Assembly (NCBI RefSeq): GCF_026153205.1
Contig: NZ_JAPFBW010000001.1
Location: 186,001 to 250,000 of the forward strand
From: Aquabacterium sp. A7-Y
GTDB taxonomy: Bacteria; Pseudomonadota; Gammaproteobacteria; Burkholderiales; Burkholderiaceae_C
DNA length: 64,000 nt
Direction of reading: 5' to 3'
Below are positions 52,232 through 63,478 of this stretch, one piece after another. How positions within the stretch are numbered: position 1 is the first letter of the stretch; each line of letters opens with the position of its first letter. Under the pieces are notes generated by a model, which was not told where the DNA came from, ran no database searches, and saw only the letters and a program-made list of their open reading frames with translations. Made by a program: the position numbers and the translations under genes.

Positions 52232-53602
52232 TCAGGCCCGGCGCGGCGCTGCGTCGCGGCCGAGCAGCTCGGTGGCCAGCGCGGCCAGTCGCGTGGCCGG
52301 CAGCTTGCCGGTGCCGTCGCGCGGCAGCGCGTCGACCATCACGATGCGGCGCGGCAGCAGCACCGCGTCGACACGCTGGCGCAGCTCGGCCAGCAGTGCC
52401 TGGCGGCTCAAGCCGGGCGCGACGACAAACGCCACCAGCCGGGCCACGTCCTCGACCTCGCCGGCCTCGGGCAGCCAGAAGGCGCCGTCGTGCACGCCGG
52501 CGATGCTGTTGAGGTGGTAGTTCAGGTGCGAGAGCGAGCTGCGTTTGCCGGCGACGTTGATCAGGTCGTTGGAGCGGCCCAGCAGCCGGAAGCGGGTCGG
52601 CGAGATCACCTCCAGCACATCGGCCAGCGCCGTGGGCTCCGGCACATGGCCGCCCTGCACGCTGGCCTGCTCGCCGTCGCCGGACAGCTGCAGGCCGCGG
52701 TAGGTGCGCCACTCGGGCCCGTCGGTGGTGCGGCGCGTGGCGACCTGGCCCGCCTCGGTGCAGCCGTAGATCTCCATCAGCGGTGCGCCCAGGGCGGCCT
52801 CGGCGCGCATCGCCATCTGGGGTGACAAGGGCGCGGTGGCCGACACGCAGAGGTCCACGGCGGGCAGCGCCAGGCCGGACTCGAGCAGGGTTTTCAGATG
52901 GAAGGGGGTGGTGACCAGCACCCGCGGGCGCGGCAGGCGCTCCAGCACCTGCACGATGTCGGCCGGAAAGAAGGGTCGTTCGGCCGCGAAGGCCGCGCCG
53001 CCCAGCATCGCGATCAGCACGGTGGACTCGAAGCCGTACATGTGGTGCGGCGGCACCGTGCCGACGATGGTGACACCCTCCAGGCTGGAGCGGCCCATGT
53101 GCTCGGCGATGCGCTCGGCTTCCGCGCCGATGTTCTCGACCAGCCCGCCCCAGTGCTTGGCGTGCACGCCGGGGGTGCCGGTGGACCCGGAGGTGAGCAC
53201 GCGGGCCACCACGGTGTCGGACGCGAAGCCGGGCAGCGGCGCCTCGCCGGCCGGGACCTCGGGGCTGGGGAAGGCCAGCGAGCGCATCGCGACCGGCGGC
53301 GAGCCGGGCTCGACCAGGGCGTAGGCGTCGGGGAAAAGGCCCTGCAGGCGGGCCACCGTGTCGGGCGTGTGGTTGGGCGGCAGCAGGCTGGCCTGGCCGC
53401 GCAGCAGCGCCGCGCCGAGCGCCAGGGCAAAACGCCAGCGGTCGCCGGTCATCGCCAGCAGCGGCCCGCCGGCGGGCAGCGCGGCGGCCAGCGCCTGGAC
53501 CTCCGCCAGGTAGGCGCGGCGGCTTAACGGCCGGCCGTCGCGCCAGGCCAGCGGGGCGTCGAGGTCGGCGCCGGACAGCAGGGGCGCGAGCGCCGCACTC
53601 AT
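52232..53602 (-). CDS. AMP-dependent acyl/aryl-ACP ligase
   Basis: The 456-residue adenylating enzyme has the P-loop-like VLTSGSTGTPGVHAKHW (about 136-152), TVPPHHMYGFEST, LMEIYGCTEAGQVATR (A5-type, about 293-308), GRSNDLINVAGKRSSL (hinge) and DALPRDGTGKLPATRL with the catalytic Lys. In aryl polyene pathways this enzyme activates a hydroxybenzoate or hydroxycinnamate starter and loads it on the ACP. The start overlaps the COG4648 gene by four bases. Confidence 0.88.
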   Translation of the reverse strand: MSAALAPLLSGADLDAPLAWRDGRPLSRRAYLAEVQALAAALPAGGPLLAMTGDRWRFALALGAALLRGQASLLPPNHTPDTVARLQGLFPDAYALVEPGSPPVAMRSLAFPSPEVPAGEAPLPGFASDTVVARVLTSGSTGTPGVHAKHWGGLVENIGAEAERIAEHMGRSSLEGVTIVGTVPPHHMYGFESTVLIAMLGGAAFAAERPFFPADIVQVLERLPRPRVLVTTPFHLKTLLESGLALPAVDLCVSATAPLSPQMAMRAEAALGAPLMEIYGCTEAGQVATRRTTDGPEWRTYRGLQLSGDGEQASVQGGHVPEPTALADVLEVISPTRFRLLGRSNDLINVAGKRSSLSHLNYHLNSIAGVHDGAFWLPEAGEVEDVARLVAFVVAPGLSRQALLAELRQRVDAVLLPRRIVMVDALPRDGTGKLPATRLAALATELLGRDAAPRRA

Positions 53603-54249
53603 TGCGGCTCCCCCCGGCCTTGCGCGGGGTCGTAGCTGTTCCAGGCGTGTATCGCCGCGGTGATGCCGACTCGCTCGAACTCGGGATGCAGGCGGTAGCG
53701 CAGCAGGTATTCGGCCGCGAACATCAACACCAGCGACAGCGGCGTCAGCACATTGGCGAACAGCGACCAGGCCTCGAACGGCGCGCCGGCATACAGACCC
53801 AGCGAGACGGAGGTCATGACGGCGAAGTAGACGCACCAGGCGGCTGTCACCTTGCGGGTGTAGCCGGCCAGGGCCGGGCTCAGGCCGCCATGGGTGCGTT
53901 CGGCCAGCGCCGAGATCAGCGGCTGGCGTCCGGGCCGCAGCGTGCTGGCGAACCAGACGCCCAGCCCGAAGTGGATGCCGGCGTGCTGGCCCAGGTAGAG
54001 CCACTGGGGCGGGATGCGCCCGCCCTGCGCGGCCTGCACGGCGAGCGCCAGGCAGACCCCCCCGAGCAGCGCGGCCAGCACACGCCGGCCGCCGCGCCAC
54101 AGGCTGAGCAGGGCCAGGCCCGCCATCGGGCCGAGCAGCGCCAGCAGCGCCAGCGGCTGGTCCGCGGCGCGCGTCATCAACTGATGCGACAGGACTGCGT
54201 AGGCAAGGCCGCCGGCCGCTCCGAGCAGGCAGCGGGCGCGCGTGTCCAT
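53599..54249 (-). CDS. COG4648 integral membrane protein of aryl polyene clusters
   Basis: The 216-residue protein has about six hydrophobic segments, with LLGAAGGLAYAVLSHQLM, LYLGQHAGIHFGLGVWFASTLRPGRQPLISALAERTH and VYFAVMTSVSLGLYAGAPFEAWSLFAN recognisable as the conserved COG4648 core. It is found almost always beside the ACP and ligase of aryl polyene clusters; its biochemical role is unknown. Two bases separate it from the ACP gene and it overlaps the ligase by four. Confidence 0.85.
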   Translation of the reverse strand: MDTRARCLLGAAGGLAYAVLSHQLMTRAADQPLALLALLGPMAGLALLSLWRGGRRVLAALLGGVCLALAVQAAQGGRIPPQWLYLGQHAGIHFGLGVWFASTLRPGRQPLISALAERTHGGLSPALAGYTRKVTAAWCVYFAVMTSVSLGLYAGAPFEAWSLFANVLTPLSLVLMFAAEYLLRYRLHPEFERVGITAAIHAWNSYDPAQGRGEPQ

Positions 54250-54251
54250 GC

Positions 54252-54521
54252 TCAGAGCGTGCGGTGGGCCGCGATGTGTTCGGTCAGGCTGGCCAGCGAG
54301 GAGAAGATGCGCACATTGTTTTCGTCGTCCGAGCGCAGCTGGAAGCCATACCGCTTGGAGACCACCAGGGCCAGTTCCAGGATGTCGATGGAGTCCAGGC
54401 CCAGGCCTTCCCCGTAGAGCGGGGCCTGCGGGGCGATCGATTCGGGAGCGATCTCGAGGTTGAGGCTGTCAACCAAGAGGGCTGCCACCTCCCGCTGCAA
54501 ATTCTCGTCGGCAGAAGTCAT
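54252..54521 (-). CDS. Acyl carrier protein of the aryl polyene cluster
   Basis: The 89-residue acidic protein has the phosphopantetheine site GLGLDSIDILELALVV (DSxD/E motif, Ser about 44) typical of ACPs that tether the growing polyene. It begins MTSADENLQREVAALLVDSLNLE. It is the first gene of the 13-gene minus arm; the promoter should lie between 54522 and about 54720. Many aryl polyene clusters have two ACPs; only this one is present here. Confidence 0.9.
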   Translation of the reverse strand: MTSADENLQREVAALLVDSLNLEIAPESIAPQAPLYGEGLGLDSIDILELALVVSKRYGFQLRSDDENNVRIFSSLASLTEHIAAHRTL

Positions 54522-54813
54522 GCTTGCCTGTCCTGTACCTGGGTATTGTCTCGCCGCCCCCCTCGGGCGGCTGCAAGCGTCTGCCGCGCGGAAGGCGGCA
54601 TCGCATCGGCCGGGCACCTGTTTTTGTTGAGCGCTGGGGCCCGTGCCCGGCAGTCCCCGCGCGACGCCTGGCCGCGCGACGGGAAAGCGGGCAGTTTAGC
54701 AGAGGGTCTCCATTCGTATCGTCCCCGCTTTGGGGGACCGTGTGACGGAGTACCATGACTGCCAGCCCACAGTGCCCGGGCCGGTGGGCCAGCCACGGCA
54801 CCTGCCGCGATCC

Positions 54814-55590
54814 ATGCTCCAGAAATCCCCTCCCGGCGGCGCGGACCGGCCCCTCGTGCACCTGCCGCACACCCCGCTGAACGACTATTACCGCGAGGGC
54901 GACGACGAGGCCCGCGAGCGTTTCCTGCGTGCCACCTTCGACGACACCGCGGTCGACTACGACCGGCTGGAACGTATCCTCGGCCTCGGCACCGGCTCCT
55001 GGTACCGCCGCCAGGCCTTGCAGCGGGCCGGCCTGAAGCCCGGCATGGACGTCGTCGACGTCGGCATGGGCACCGGGCTGGTGTCGCAGGAGATCCTGCG
55101 CCTGACCGGCGAGCCGGGCCGGCTGGTGGGGGTGGACCCCAGCCCCGGCATGATGGGCCAGGCGCGGCTGCCGGCCGAGGTGCGCTGCCTGGAAGGGCGG
55201 GCCGAGGCCATCCCGCGCTCCGACGCCAGCGCCGATTTCATCGTGATGGGCTATGCCTTGCGCCACATCGCCGACTTCTCCGCCGCCTGCGCCGAGTTCC
55301 GGCGCGTGCTGCGCCCGGGCGGCCGCCTGCTCATCCTCGAGATCACGCGCCCGCAGGGGCGGCTCTCGAACGCGCTGCTCAAGGCCTACATGCGTGGCGC
55401 GGTGCCGCTGCTGGCGCGGCTGGTGTCGCGCGCGCCGGCCACGCCGATGCTGTGGCGCTACTACTGGGACACCATCGAGGCCTGCGTCGCGCCGGCCGAC
55501 GTGATGCGCACCTTGCAAGGCAGCGGCCTCGCCGCGGTCGAGCGCTACGTCGAGCTGGGCATCTTCTCGGAGTACCGCGCGCGGGGCTGA
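54814..55590 (+). CDS. UbiE-like SAM-dependent methyltransferase
   Basis: The 258-residue protein has the SAM-binding MDVVDVGMGTGLVSQEIL (about 78-95), GVDPSPGMMGQAR, GRAEAIPRSDASADFIVMGYALRHIADF and LRPGGRLLILEITRPQG, characteristic of the UbiE/COQ5 group, but its N-terminus (NDYYREGDDEARERFLRATFDDTAVDYDRLERIL) is extended. It is divergent from the pigment minus arm across a 292-base region, so it may be co-regulated and act on the aryl polyene or on a quinone. An in-frame start further upstream (54730) is possible. Confidence 0.78.
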   Translation: MLQKSPPGGADRPLVHLPHTPLNDYYREGDDEARERFLRATFDDTAVDYDRLERILGLGTGSWYRRQALQRAGLKPGMDVVDVGMGTGLVSQEILRLTGEPGRLVGVDPSPGMMGQARLPAEVRCLEGRAEAIPRSDASADFIVMGYALRHIADFSAACAEFRRVLRPGGRLLILEITRPQGRLSNALLKAYMRGAVPLLARLVSRAPATPMLWRYYWDTIEACVAPADVMRTLQGSGLAAVERYVELGIFSEYRARG

Positions 55591-55616
55591 GCCGCGCTGG
55601 CCGGGGCCGTCTGTCC

Positions 55617-56549
55617 TCAGCCGATGCGGCCGAGCAGCAGGTACTCCATCAAGGCCTTCTGCACGTGCATGCGGTTTTCGGCCTCGTCCCAGACCACTGA
55701 TTGCGGGCCGTCGATCACCTCGGCAGTGACTTCCTCGCCGCGGTGGGCCGGCAGGCAGTGCATGAACAGGGCGCCCGGCTTGGCGGCCGCCATCATGTCG
55801 GCGTCGACGCACCAGTCGGCGAAGGCTTTCTGGCGCGCCTCGTTCTCGGCCTCGAAGCCCATGCTGGTCCAGACGTCGGTGGTGACCAGGTCGGCGCCGC
55901 GGCAGGCGTCCATCGGGTCGCGGAAGGTCTGGTAGCAGGAGCGGTCCTGGATGCCGGCCAGCTGCGGGTCGATCTCGTAGCCGTTGGGCGTGCTGACATG
56001 CACCTTGAAGCCCAGCACCTCGGCCGCCTGCAGCCAGGTGTTGGCCATGTTGTTGCCGTCACCGACCCAGGCCACCGTCTTACCCTGGATGGAGCCGCGG
56101 TGCTCGATGTAGGTGAAGACGTCGGCCAGGATCTGGCAAGGGTGGAACTCGTTGGTCAGCCCGTTGATGACCGGGACCCGCGAGTAGGCGGCGAAGCTCT
56201 CCAGCTTGGCCTGCTCGTAGGTGCGGATCATCACCAGGTCGACCATGCGGGAGATCACGCGCGCGCTGTCCTCGACCGGCTCGGCACGGCCCAACTGGCT
56301 GTCGCCGGTGGTCAGGTGCACCACCGAGCCGCCCATCTGGTACATGCCGGCCTCGAAGCTGACCCGGGTGCGGGTGGAGGCCTTCTCGAAGATCATCGCC
56401 AGCGTGCGGTCCGACAGCGGGGTGTACTTCTCGTAGTTCTTGAAGCGGCGCTTGATGATGGCGGCGCGCTCGAACAGATAGGCGTATTCCTCGGCGCGGA
56501 AGTCCTTGAACTGCAGGTAGTGCTTGATCAGCGTGTGGCCAGGTTTCAT
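55617..56549 (-). CDS. argF: Ornithine carbamoyltransferase
   Basis: The 310-residue enzyme makes citrulline from ornithine and carbamoyl phosphate. It has EKASTRTRVSFEAGM (STRTR carbamoyl-phosphate site, about 55-60), FHPCQILAD (HPxQ), WVGDGNNMANTWL, DVWTSMGFE and the ornithine motif FMHCLPAHRGEEV. Length matches catabolic/anabolic OTCs of proteobacteria. It lies 7 bases after argD, so the two are co-transcribed as an arginine-biosynthesis pair. Confidence 0.97.
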   Translation of the reverse strand: MKPGHTLIKHYLQFKDFRAEEYAYLFERAAIIKRRFKNYEKYTPLSDRTLAMIFEKASTRTRVSFEAGMYQMGGSVVHLTTGDSQLGRAEPVEDSARVISRMVDLVMIRTYEQAKLESFAAYSRVPVINGLTNEFHPCQILADVFTYIEHRGSIQGKTVAWVGDGNNMANTWLQAAEVLGFKVHVSTPNGYEIDPQLAGIQDRSCYQTFRDPMDACRGADLVTTDVWTSMGFEAENEARQKAFADWCVDADMMAAAKPGALFMHCLPAHRGEEVTAEVIDGPQSVVWDEAENRMHVQKALMEYLLLGRIG

Positions 56550-56556
56550 ACGGGAC

Positions 56557-57750
56557 TCATGCGGTCGGTTCGGTCAGGAACTGCTTGATCAGGGGGCAGA
56601 GCAGCGCGACGACCTGGGCCGCCTCGGACTCGCTCAGGATCAGCGGCGGCACCAGGCGGATCACCCTGTCGGCGGTGACGCTGATCAGCAGGCCCGCTTC
56701 CATTGCGCGGTTCAGCAGCACGCCGCAGGGGCGGTCGAGCTCGATACCCAGCATCAGCCCCTGGCCGCGGATCTCGGTCACGCCGGCGACGCCCTGCAGC
56801 TCTCGCTGCAGCCCGGCCCGCAGCGCCTCGCCGACGCGCCGGGCGTTCTCCAGCAGGCCGTCCTCCTCCATGATGCGCAGGGTCTCGACAGCCGCGCGCA
56901 TCGCCAGCGGGTTGCCGCCGAAGGTGGTGCCGTGGTTGCCCGGCTGCAGCACGTTCGCGGCCCTGGGGCCGGCCACCACCGCGCCGACCGGCACGCCCGA
57001 GCCCAGGCCCTTGGCCAAGGGCATCACGTCGGGGCGGATGCCGGCCCACTGGTGCGCAAACCACTTGCCGGTGCGGCCCAGGCCGCACTGCACCTCGTCG
57101 ATCATCAGGAGCCAGTCGCGCTCGTCACAAAGGCGGCGCACGCCCTGCAGGTAGTCGGCGCGGGCCGGGTTGACGCCGCCCTCGCCCTGGATGGTCTCGA
57201 GGAACACCGCGACCACGTTGGGCCGGCTGCGCGCCACCTCCTCGAGGGCCGCGAGGTCGTTCAGCGGCACCCGGACGAAACCCGTCACCAGCGGCTCGAA
57301 GCCCTTCTGCACCTTGGTGTTGCCGGTGGCCGACAGGGTCGCGATCGAGCGGCCGTGAAAGGCCTTCTCGTAGACCACGATCTCGGGCAACTCGATGCCC
57401 TTGTCGTGACCGTACTTGCGTGCGATCTTGAGGGCCGCCTCGTTGGCTTCCAGGCCGCTGTTGCAGAAGAAGGCATTGCTCAGGCCCGACAGCTCGGCGA
57501 GCTTGGCGGCCAACTGCTCCTGCAGCGGCATCTGGTAGTAGTTCGAGCAGTGGATCAGCTTGGCGACTTGCTCCTGCAGCGCGGGCACCAGCTTGGGATG
57601 TCCATGGCCCAGGGTGTTGACGGCAATGCCGCCCAGCGCGTCGAGGTACTTGCGGCCCTCGGTGTCCCAGACCCAGGCGCCCTGGCCGTGCGACAGCGCG
57701 ATGGGCAGGCGGCCATAGGTGTTCATGACATGGGTCATCTGGGGTGTCAT
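56557..57750 (-). CDS. argD: Acetylornithine aminotransferase
   Basis: The 397-residue class III PLP aminotransferase converts N-acetylglutamate semialdehyde to N-acetylornithine, and may also serve lysine synthesis. It shows VWDTEGRKYLDALGGIAVNTLGHGHP, FFCNSGLEANEAALKIARKYG, LIDEVQCGLGRTGKWFAHQ, and MPLAKGLGSGVPVGA with the PLP lysine (about 254), then TFGGNPLAMRAA. The start ATG at 57750 gives MTPQMTHVMNTYGRLPIAL; a longer frame to 57846 has no homology. A TAGAAT -10 candidate lies at 57845-57850 on the minus strand. Confidence 0.95.
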   Translation of the reverse strand: MTPQMTHVMNTYGRLPIALSHGQGAWVWDTEGRKYLDALGGIAVNTLGHGHPKLVPALQEQVAKLIHCSNYYQMPLQEQLAAKLAELSGLSNAFFCNSGLEANEAALKIARKYGHDKGIELPEIVVYEKAFHGRSIATLSATGNTKVQKGFEPLVTGFVRVPLNDLAALEEVARSRPNVVAVFLETIQGEGGVNPARADYLQGVRRLCDERDWLLMIDEVQCGLGRTGKWFAHQWAGIRPDVMPLAKGLGSGVPVGAVVAGPRAANVLQPGNHGTTFGGNPLAMRAAVETLRIMEEDGLLENARRVGEALRAGLQRELQGVAGVTEIRGQGLMLGIELDRPCGVLLNRAMEAGLLISVTADRVIRLVPPLILSESEAAQVVALLCPLIKQFLTEPTA

Positions 57751-58064
57751 CGCTTTCTCCGGGCGTGTCTGTCGGGCCGAAAACAAAAATCGCGGAGGCA
57801 GCCAGGCGCCCTCTGCGCCGGACCCAACTCCGCGTTGGAAGGCCATTCTATAAGCTCACCCGGCACGCCGCGAAAGCGGGATGACAGCGTGAACTGCGAT
57901 GATGGCGACTTGCTCGCGCAGAGCCAGCGGCGGCGGTGTCACCAAGGCGACGATCGCCCCGGGTCTTCTATAAGATATCGTCCCGGACAGGAATGCTGCG
58001 CCGCAGCGAAGTACCCTGCGTTGCGCTTGCCGTCACGAGCGGCACCACTACGGCTCACTACTGC
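57751..58064. other. 314-bp divergent promoter region of argD and the DUF3579 gene
   Basis: No gene is supported. The two AT-rich patches share TTCTATAAG (57846-57854 and 57966-57974). On the minus strand the first contains TAGAAT, a candidate -10 for argD-argF; the second could be the -10 of the plus-strand DUF3579 gene. No ArgR box was identified with confidence. Confidence 0.45.
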
Positions 58065-58394
58065 ATGACGACTGCCAAACCCCGCGAGATCTTCATTCAG
58101 GGGATCACCTCAGACGGCCGCACCTTCCGCCCCAGTGACTGGGCCGAGCGGCTTGCGGGTGTCATGTCCTGCTTCCGCCCCGGCGGCGAGGCGCCCTCGC
58201 GCGGCGGCCACATCAGCTATTCGCCCTATTGCGTGCCGACGGTGATCAACGGGGTCAAGTGCGTGGTGGTCAACGAGGCCGTCAGGGCGGTCGAGCCGAT
58301 GGCCTGGGACTTCGTGATGAATTTCGCGCGCGACAACGACCTGCAGGTGGCCGAGGCCTGCCTGGTGCCCGACGGGCAGTTCAAGCCGCGCTGA
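58065..58394 (+). CDS. DUF3579 family protein
   Basis: The 109-residue protein covers the whole DUF3579 domain: REIFIQGITSDGRTFRPSDWAERLAG, the internal YSPYCVPTVINGVKCVVVNEAV and the ending ARDNDLQVAEACLVPDG. The family is largely confined to Betaproteobacteria and close relatives and has no known function. The ATG at 58065 begins MTTAKPREIF; a longer 5' frame (57936) is not conserved-looking. Usually found near rpsT/murJ and argD/argF as here. Confidence 0.88.
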   Translation: MTTAKPREIFIQGITSDGRTFRPSDWAERLAGVMSCFRPGGEAPSRGGHISYSPYCVPTVINGVKCVVVNEAVRAVEPMAWDFVMNFARDNDLQVAEACLVPDGQFKPR

Positions 58395-58451
58395 GCGAAG
58401 CGGACGGAGCGCCAGAGGACTGGCACCGGGCGAGCTCTGAAGCCAAACAAA

Positions 58452-58472
58452 AGGGCCCGCGATGCGGGCCCT
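58452..58472 (-). terminator. Distal of two tandem terminators after rpsT
   Basis: AGGGCCCGC (58452-58460) pairs with GCGGGCCCT (58464-58472) around GAT. On the minus strand the stem is followed by TTTTGTTTGG. It probably also stops transcripts from the convergent DUF3579 gene. Confidence 0.75.
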
Positions 58473-58513
58473 CGGGCAAATGCAAAACTGCAAAACTGCA
58501 AAACAAATGCAAA

Positions 58514-58534
58514 AGGGCTCGCAGCGCGAGCCCT
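58514..58534 (-). terminator. Proximal of two tandem terminators after rpsT
   Basis: AGGGCTCGC (58514-58522) pairs with GCGAGCCCT (58526-58534) around AGC. On the minus strand it is followed by TTTTGCATTTG. It is nearly a copy of the second hairpin 62 bases away, with TGCAAAAC repeats between them. Confidence 0.8.
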
Positions 58535-58558
58535 CGGTTTGCCAACCCGGGAGGTTTT

Positions 58559-58858
58559 TTACTGGGCGGCCGACATCGCCTTGATGGCGGTCGACAGGCG
58601 GCTCTTGTGGCGAGCGGCCTTGTTCTTGTGGAAGATGCCCTTGTCAGCCACCGAGTCGATGACCTTCTGGGCGCTCGTGAAGAGGTCGGCTGCCTTGGCC
58701 TTGTCGCCGGCCAGCACAGCCTTTTGCACGTTCTTGATGACCGTGCGGAATTTGGAACGGAGCGCGGTGTTCGCGGCGTTCAGCTTGACGTCCTGGCGGG
58801 CGCGCTTGCGGCCAGACGCGATGCGAACGGTTTTCTTGGCTTTGGAAGAGGTGGCCAT
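58559..58858 (-). CDS. rpsT: 30S ribosomal protein S20
   Basis: The 99-residue basic protein matches S20: [23 protein letters not shown] (start quoted in parts: [16 protein letters not shown]), [20 protein letters not shown] and [23 protein letters not shown]20 binds 16S rRNA helices early in 30S assembly. Start ATG at 58858. It is a monocistronic gene with its own promoter and paired terminators, divergent from murJ, the common betaproteobacterial arrangement. Confidence 0.97.
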   Translation of the reverse strand: MATSSKAKKTVRIASGRKRARQDVKLNAANTALRSKFRTVIKNVQKAVLAGDKAKAADLFTSAQKVIDSVADKGIFHKNKAARHKSRLSTAIKAMSAAQ

Positions 58859-58893
58859 GCTTGGATACTTTCCGGGTTGGGCAAAGAGGGCGG

Positions 58894-58923
58894 AGTATAG
58901 CAGCTTCTGTCGGTACAAGGCAA
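58894..58923 (-). promoter_or_regulatory. rpsT: Sigma-70 promoter of rpsT
   Basis: On the minus strand a -35 TTGCCT (58923-58918) is separated by 18 bases from a -10 TATACT (58899-58894), 36 bases before the rpsT start. Spacing and matches are good for a vegetative promoter. Confidence 0.65.
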
Positions 58924-58956
58924 CGTGCGCCGACCCGAAAGCGAGCGGGTGCTTCC

Positions 58957-58962
58957 TATAAT
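58957..58962 (+). promoter_or_regulatory. murJ: -10 box of murJ (TATAAT)
   Basis: A perfect TATAAT lies 61 bases before the murJ start on the plus strand, in otherwise GC-rich sequence. A -35 is weak (around 58934-58939), so only the -10 is called. Confidence 0.55.
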
Positions 58963-59022
58963 CCCGCGTCTTCCACCCCAGGCCCCTCCGCTGCCGCATG
59001 CCAGGCGCGGCTGCCGCCCGCC

Positions 59023-60582
<1,560 letters not shown>

Positions 60583-60637
60583 GCGGGACGGCCGCCTCGC
60601 ATTGGTGCGTCGGCGGGGCGGCGACTACACTGCAGTT

Positions 60638-61495
60638 ATGCATTTCTCGGCTCCTTCCGTCATCGAGTATTTCTCGTCCCTGGTGGCCGACGATGCCAGC
60701 TTCGCGCTGACCGAGGTCGCGCTGTCGCTGGCCCAGGACGAGTTCCCCGAGCTCGACCTGCAGGGCTCCCTGGCCGAGATCGATCTGCTGGCCGAGCGGC
60801 TGCGCAGGCGCCTGGCGGCCGATGCCTCGGCGATTCAGCGGCTGCGCCTGCTGAATCGCTACTTCTTCCAGGAGCTCGGCTTCGCGGGCAACGTCAACGA
60901 CTACTACGACCCGCACAACAGCTGCCTCAACGCCGTGCTGCGCACCCGTCGCGGCATCCCGATCTCGCTGGGGGTGCTCTATATGGAGCTGGCCGGCCAG
61001 ATCGGCCTGACGGCGCGCGGCGTGTCCTTCCCCGGCCACTTCCTGGTCAAGCTCAAGATGCCGCAGGGCGAGGTGGTGATGGACCCGTTCTCGGGCTCCT
61101 CGCTGTCGCGCGAGGAGCTCGACGAGCGGCTCGACCCCTACAAGCGCCAGCAGGGCCTGGTGGGCGACTTCGACGTGCCGCTGGGCCTGTTCCTGCAATC
61201 GGCCACGCCGCGCGAGGTGGTCGCGCGCATGCTGCGCAACCTCAAGGAGATCTACCGCAGCCGGGAGGACTGGCCGCACCTGCTGCGGGTGGCGCAGCGG
61301 CTGGTCATCCTGCTGCCCGGCGCGCTGGAGGAAAGGCGCGACCGGGGTTTGGCCTATGCCGAGCTCGGCCAGTGCGACGCGGCCATCGCCGACCTGTCGG
61401 CCTATGTGCAGCTGGCCGGCGAGGCCGGCGACCGGCTGGCCGTCGCGGAGCGGCTGGAAGGCCTGCGGCGCAACGGTCCGGCGCCCTTGCACTGA
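60638..61495 (+). CDS. SirB1-family transglutaminase-like/TPR protein
   Basis: The 285-residue protein has an N-terminal transglutaminase-like domain (LLNRYFFQELGFAGNVNDYYDPHNSCLNAVLRTRRGIPISLGVLYMELA, recognisable as YFFxELGFxGNxxDYYDPxNSxLNxVL) and a C-terminal helical TPR-like region (about 195-280). This is the SirB1/YchA family, sometimes linked with a prmC/hemK neighbourhood, with no defined activity. The ATG at 60638 precedes HFSAPSVIEYFSSLV. It lies 55 bases downstream of murJ and may be co-transcribed. Confidence 0.88.
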   Translation: MHFSAPSVIEYFSSLVADDASFALTEVALSLAQDEFPELDLQGSLAEIDLLAERLRRRLAADASAIQRLRLLNRYFFQELGFAGNVNDYYDPHNSCLNAVLRTRRGIPISLGVLYMELAGQIGLTARGVSFPGHFLVKLKMPQGEVVMDPFSGSSLSREELDERLDPYKRQQGLVGDFDVPLGLFLQSATPREVVARMLRNLKEIYRSREDWPHLLRVAQRLVILLPGALEERRDRGLAYAELGQCDAAIADLSAYVQLAGEAGDRLAVAERLEGLRRNGPAPLH

Positions 61496-61514
61496 GCGGC
61501 GCCGGGTCGCCGGC

Positions 61515-62549
<1,035 letters not shown>

Positions 62550-62788
62550 GGTCGGGATACCGGCCCGCGCGGGCCGGCCTATAGAATTTGCGCGGATTTT
62601 ACCGGCTGGGCTGCGCAATTCCGCGCCGCGCGCGTCGTCCATCGCTCCATGACCTTCACCTCCGTCCGAATTCCTGCCCGGGCCGGCCACGGCGCTGGCG
62701 CTCTTGCGGCCCGGTCGCCGACTCCGGCGCGCCGGCCGCGCCTCGCCGCGCACCGGCCCCGGAGCGGGGCCGCAGCCCGGGGGCTCGC

Positions 62789-63478
62789 ATGGTGATGCGC
62801 CAGATCCCGCTCGGGCTGGGGCTCGAGGAAGCGCACACCTTCGAGAACTTTTTCGCCGGTTCCCAGGACGCCAACGCGGCGGCGCTCGCCCACCTGCAGG
62901 CGCTGAACGGGCAGGCACAGCCCGCGCCGGTCTACCTGTGGGGCGAGACTGGTGCCGGCAAGACGCACCTGCTGCAAGCCCTGGCTCACGAGGTCGCCTC
63001 GCTGGGTGGGCGCGTCGGCTGGTTCGATGCCGGCAGTTCGCTGGCGATGGATTTCGACGACACTTGGCGTTTGCTGGTGCTCGACCAGTGCGAGCTTTAC
63101 GGGCCCGCGCAGCAGCAGCGGGCCTTCTCGCTGTTCGTGCAGGCGACCGGCCAGGGCCGCCTGATCGCCTCGGCCGGGCGCCTGCCGCCGGTGGACCTGC
63201 CGCTGCGAGACGACCTGCGCACCCGGCTCGGCTGGGGCCACGTGTTCCAGCTGCAGCCGCTGTCGGAAAACGACTGCCGGGCCGTGCTGCGGCGGGCGGC
63301 CGACCGCCGCGGCATCTTTCTTTCGGATGAAGTGATGAGTTATCTCCTGACGCGCTTCTCGCGCGACCTGGGCAGCCTGATGGCGCTGCTGCTGCGCCTG
63401 GACAGCTTCGCGCTGGCCGCCCAGCGGGCCGTGACGGTGCCGCTGCTGAAGCAGATGCTGGCGGAGGAGGGTGCATGA
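62789..63478 (+). CDS. hda: DnaA regulatory inactivator Hda
   Basis: The 229-residue AAA+ protein lowers DnaA-ATP after replication starts by promoting ATP hydrolysis together with the loaded beta clamp. It has an N-terminal clamp-binding segment [10 protein letters not shown] (QxxLxL type), Walker [15 protein letters not shown] (about 49-62), a Walker B-like LLVLDQCEL, and the AAA+ lid [15 protein letters not shown]. Start could be ATG 62789 or ATG 62795. Order purM/hda then HAD phosphatase is typical of Burkholderiales. It overlaps the next gene by four bases. Confidence 0.93.
   Translation: MVMRQIPLGLGLEEAHTFENFFAGSQDANAAALAHLQALNGQAQPAPVYLWGETGAGKTHLLQALAHEVASLGGRVGWFDAGSSLAMDFDDTWRLLVLDQCELYGPAQQQRAFSLFVQATGQGRLIASAGRLPPVDLPLRDDLRTRLGWGHVFQLQPLSENDCRAVLRRAADRRGIFLSDEVMSYLLTRFSRDLGSLMALLLRLDSFALAAQRAVTVPLLKQMLAEEGA

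Noticed and set aside
58480-58512. TGCAAAAC tandem units considered as CRISPR or satellite
   Set aside because: Units are too short and few, with no spacers or cas genes; explained as part of the duplicated terminator area.
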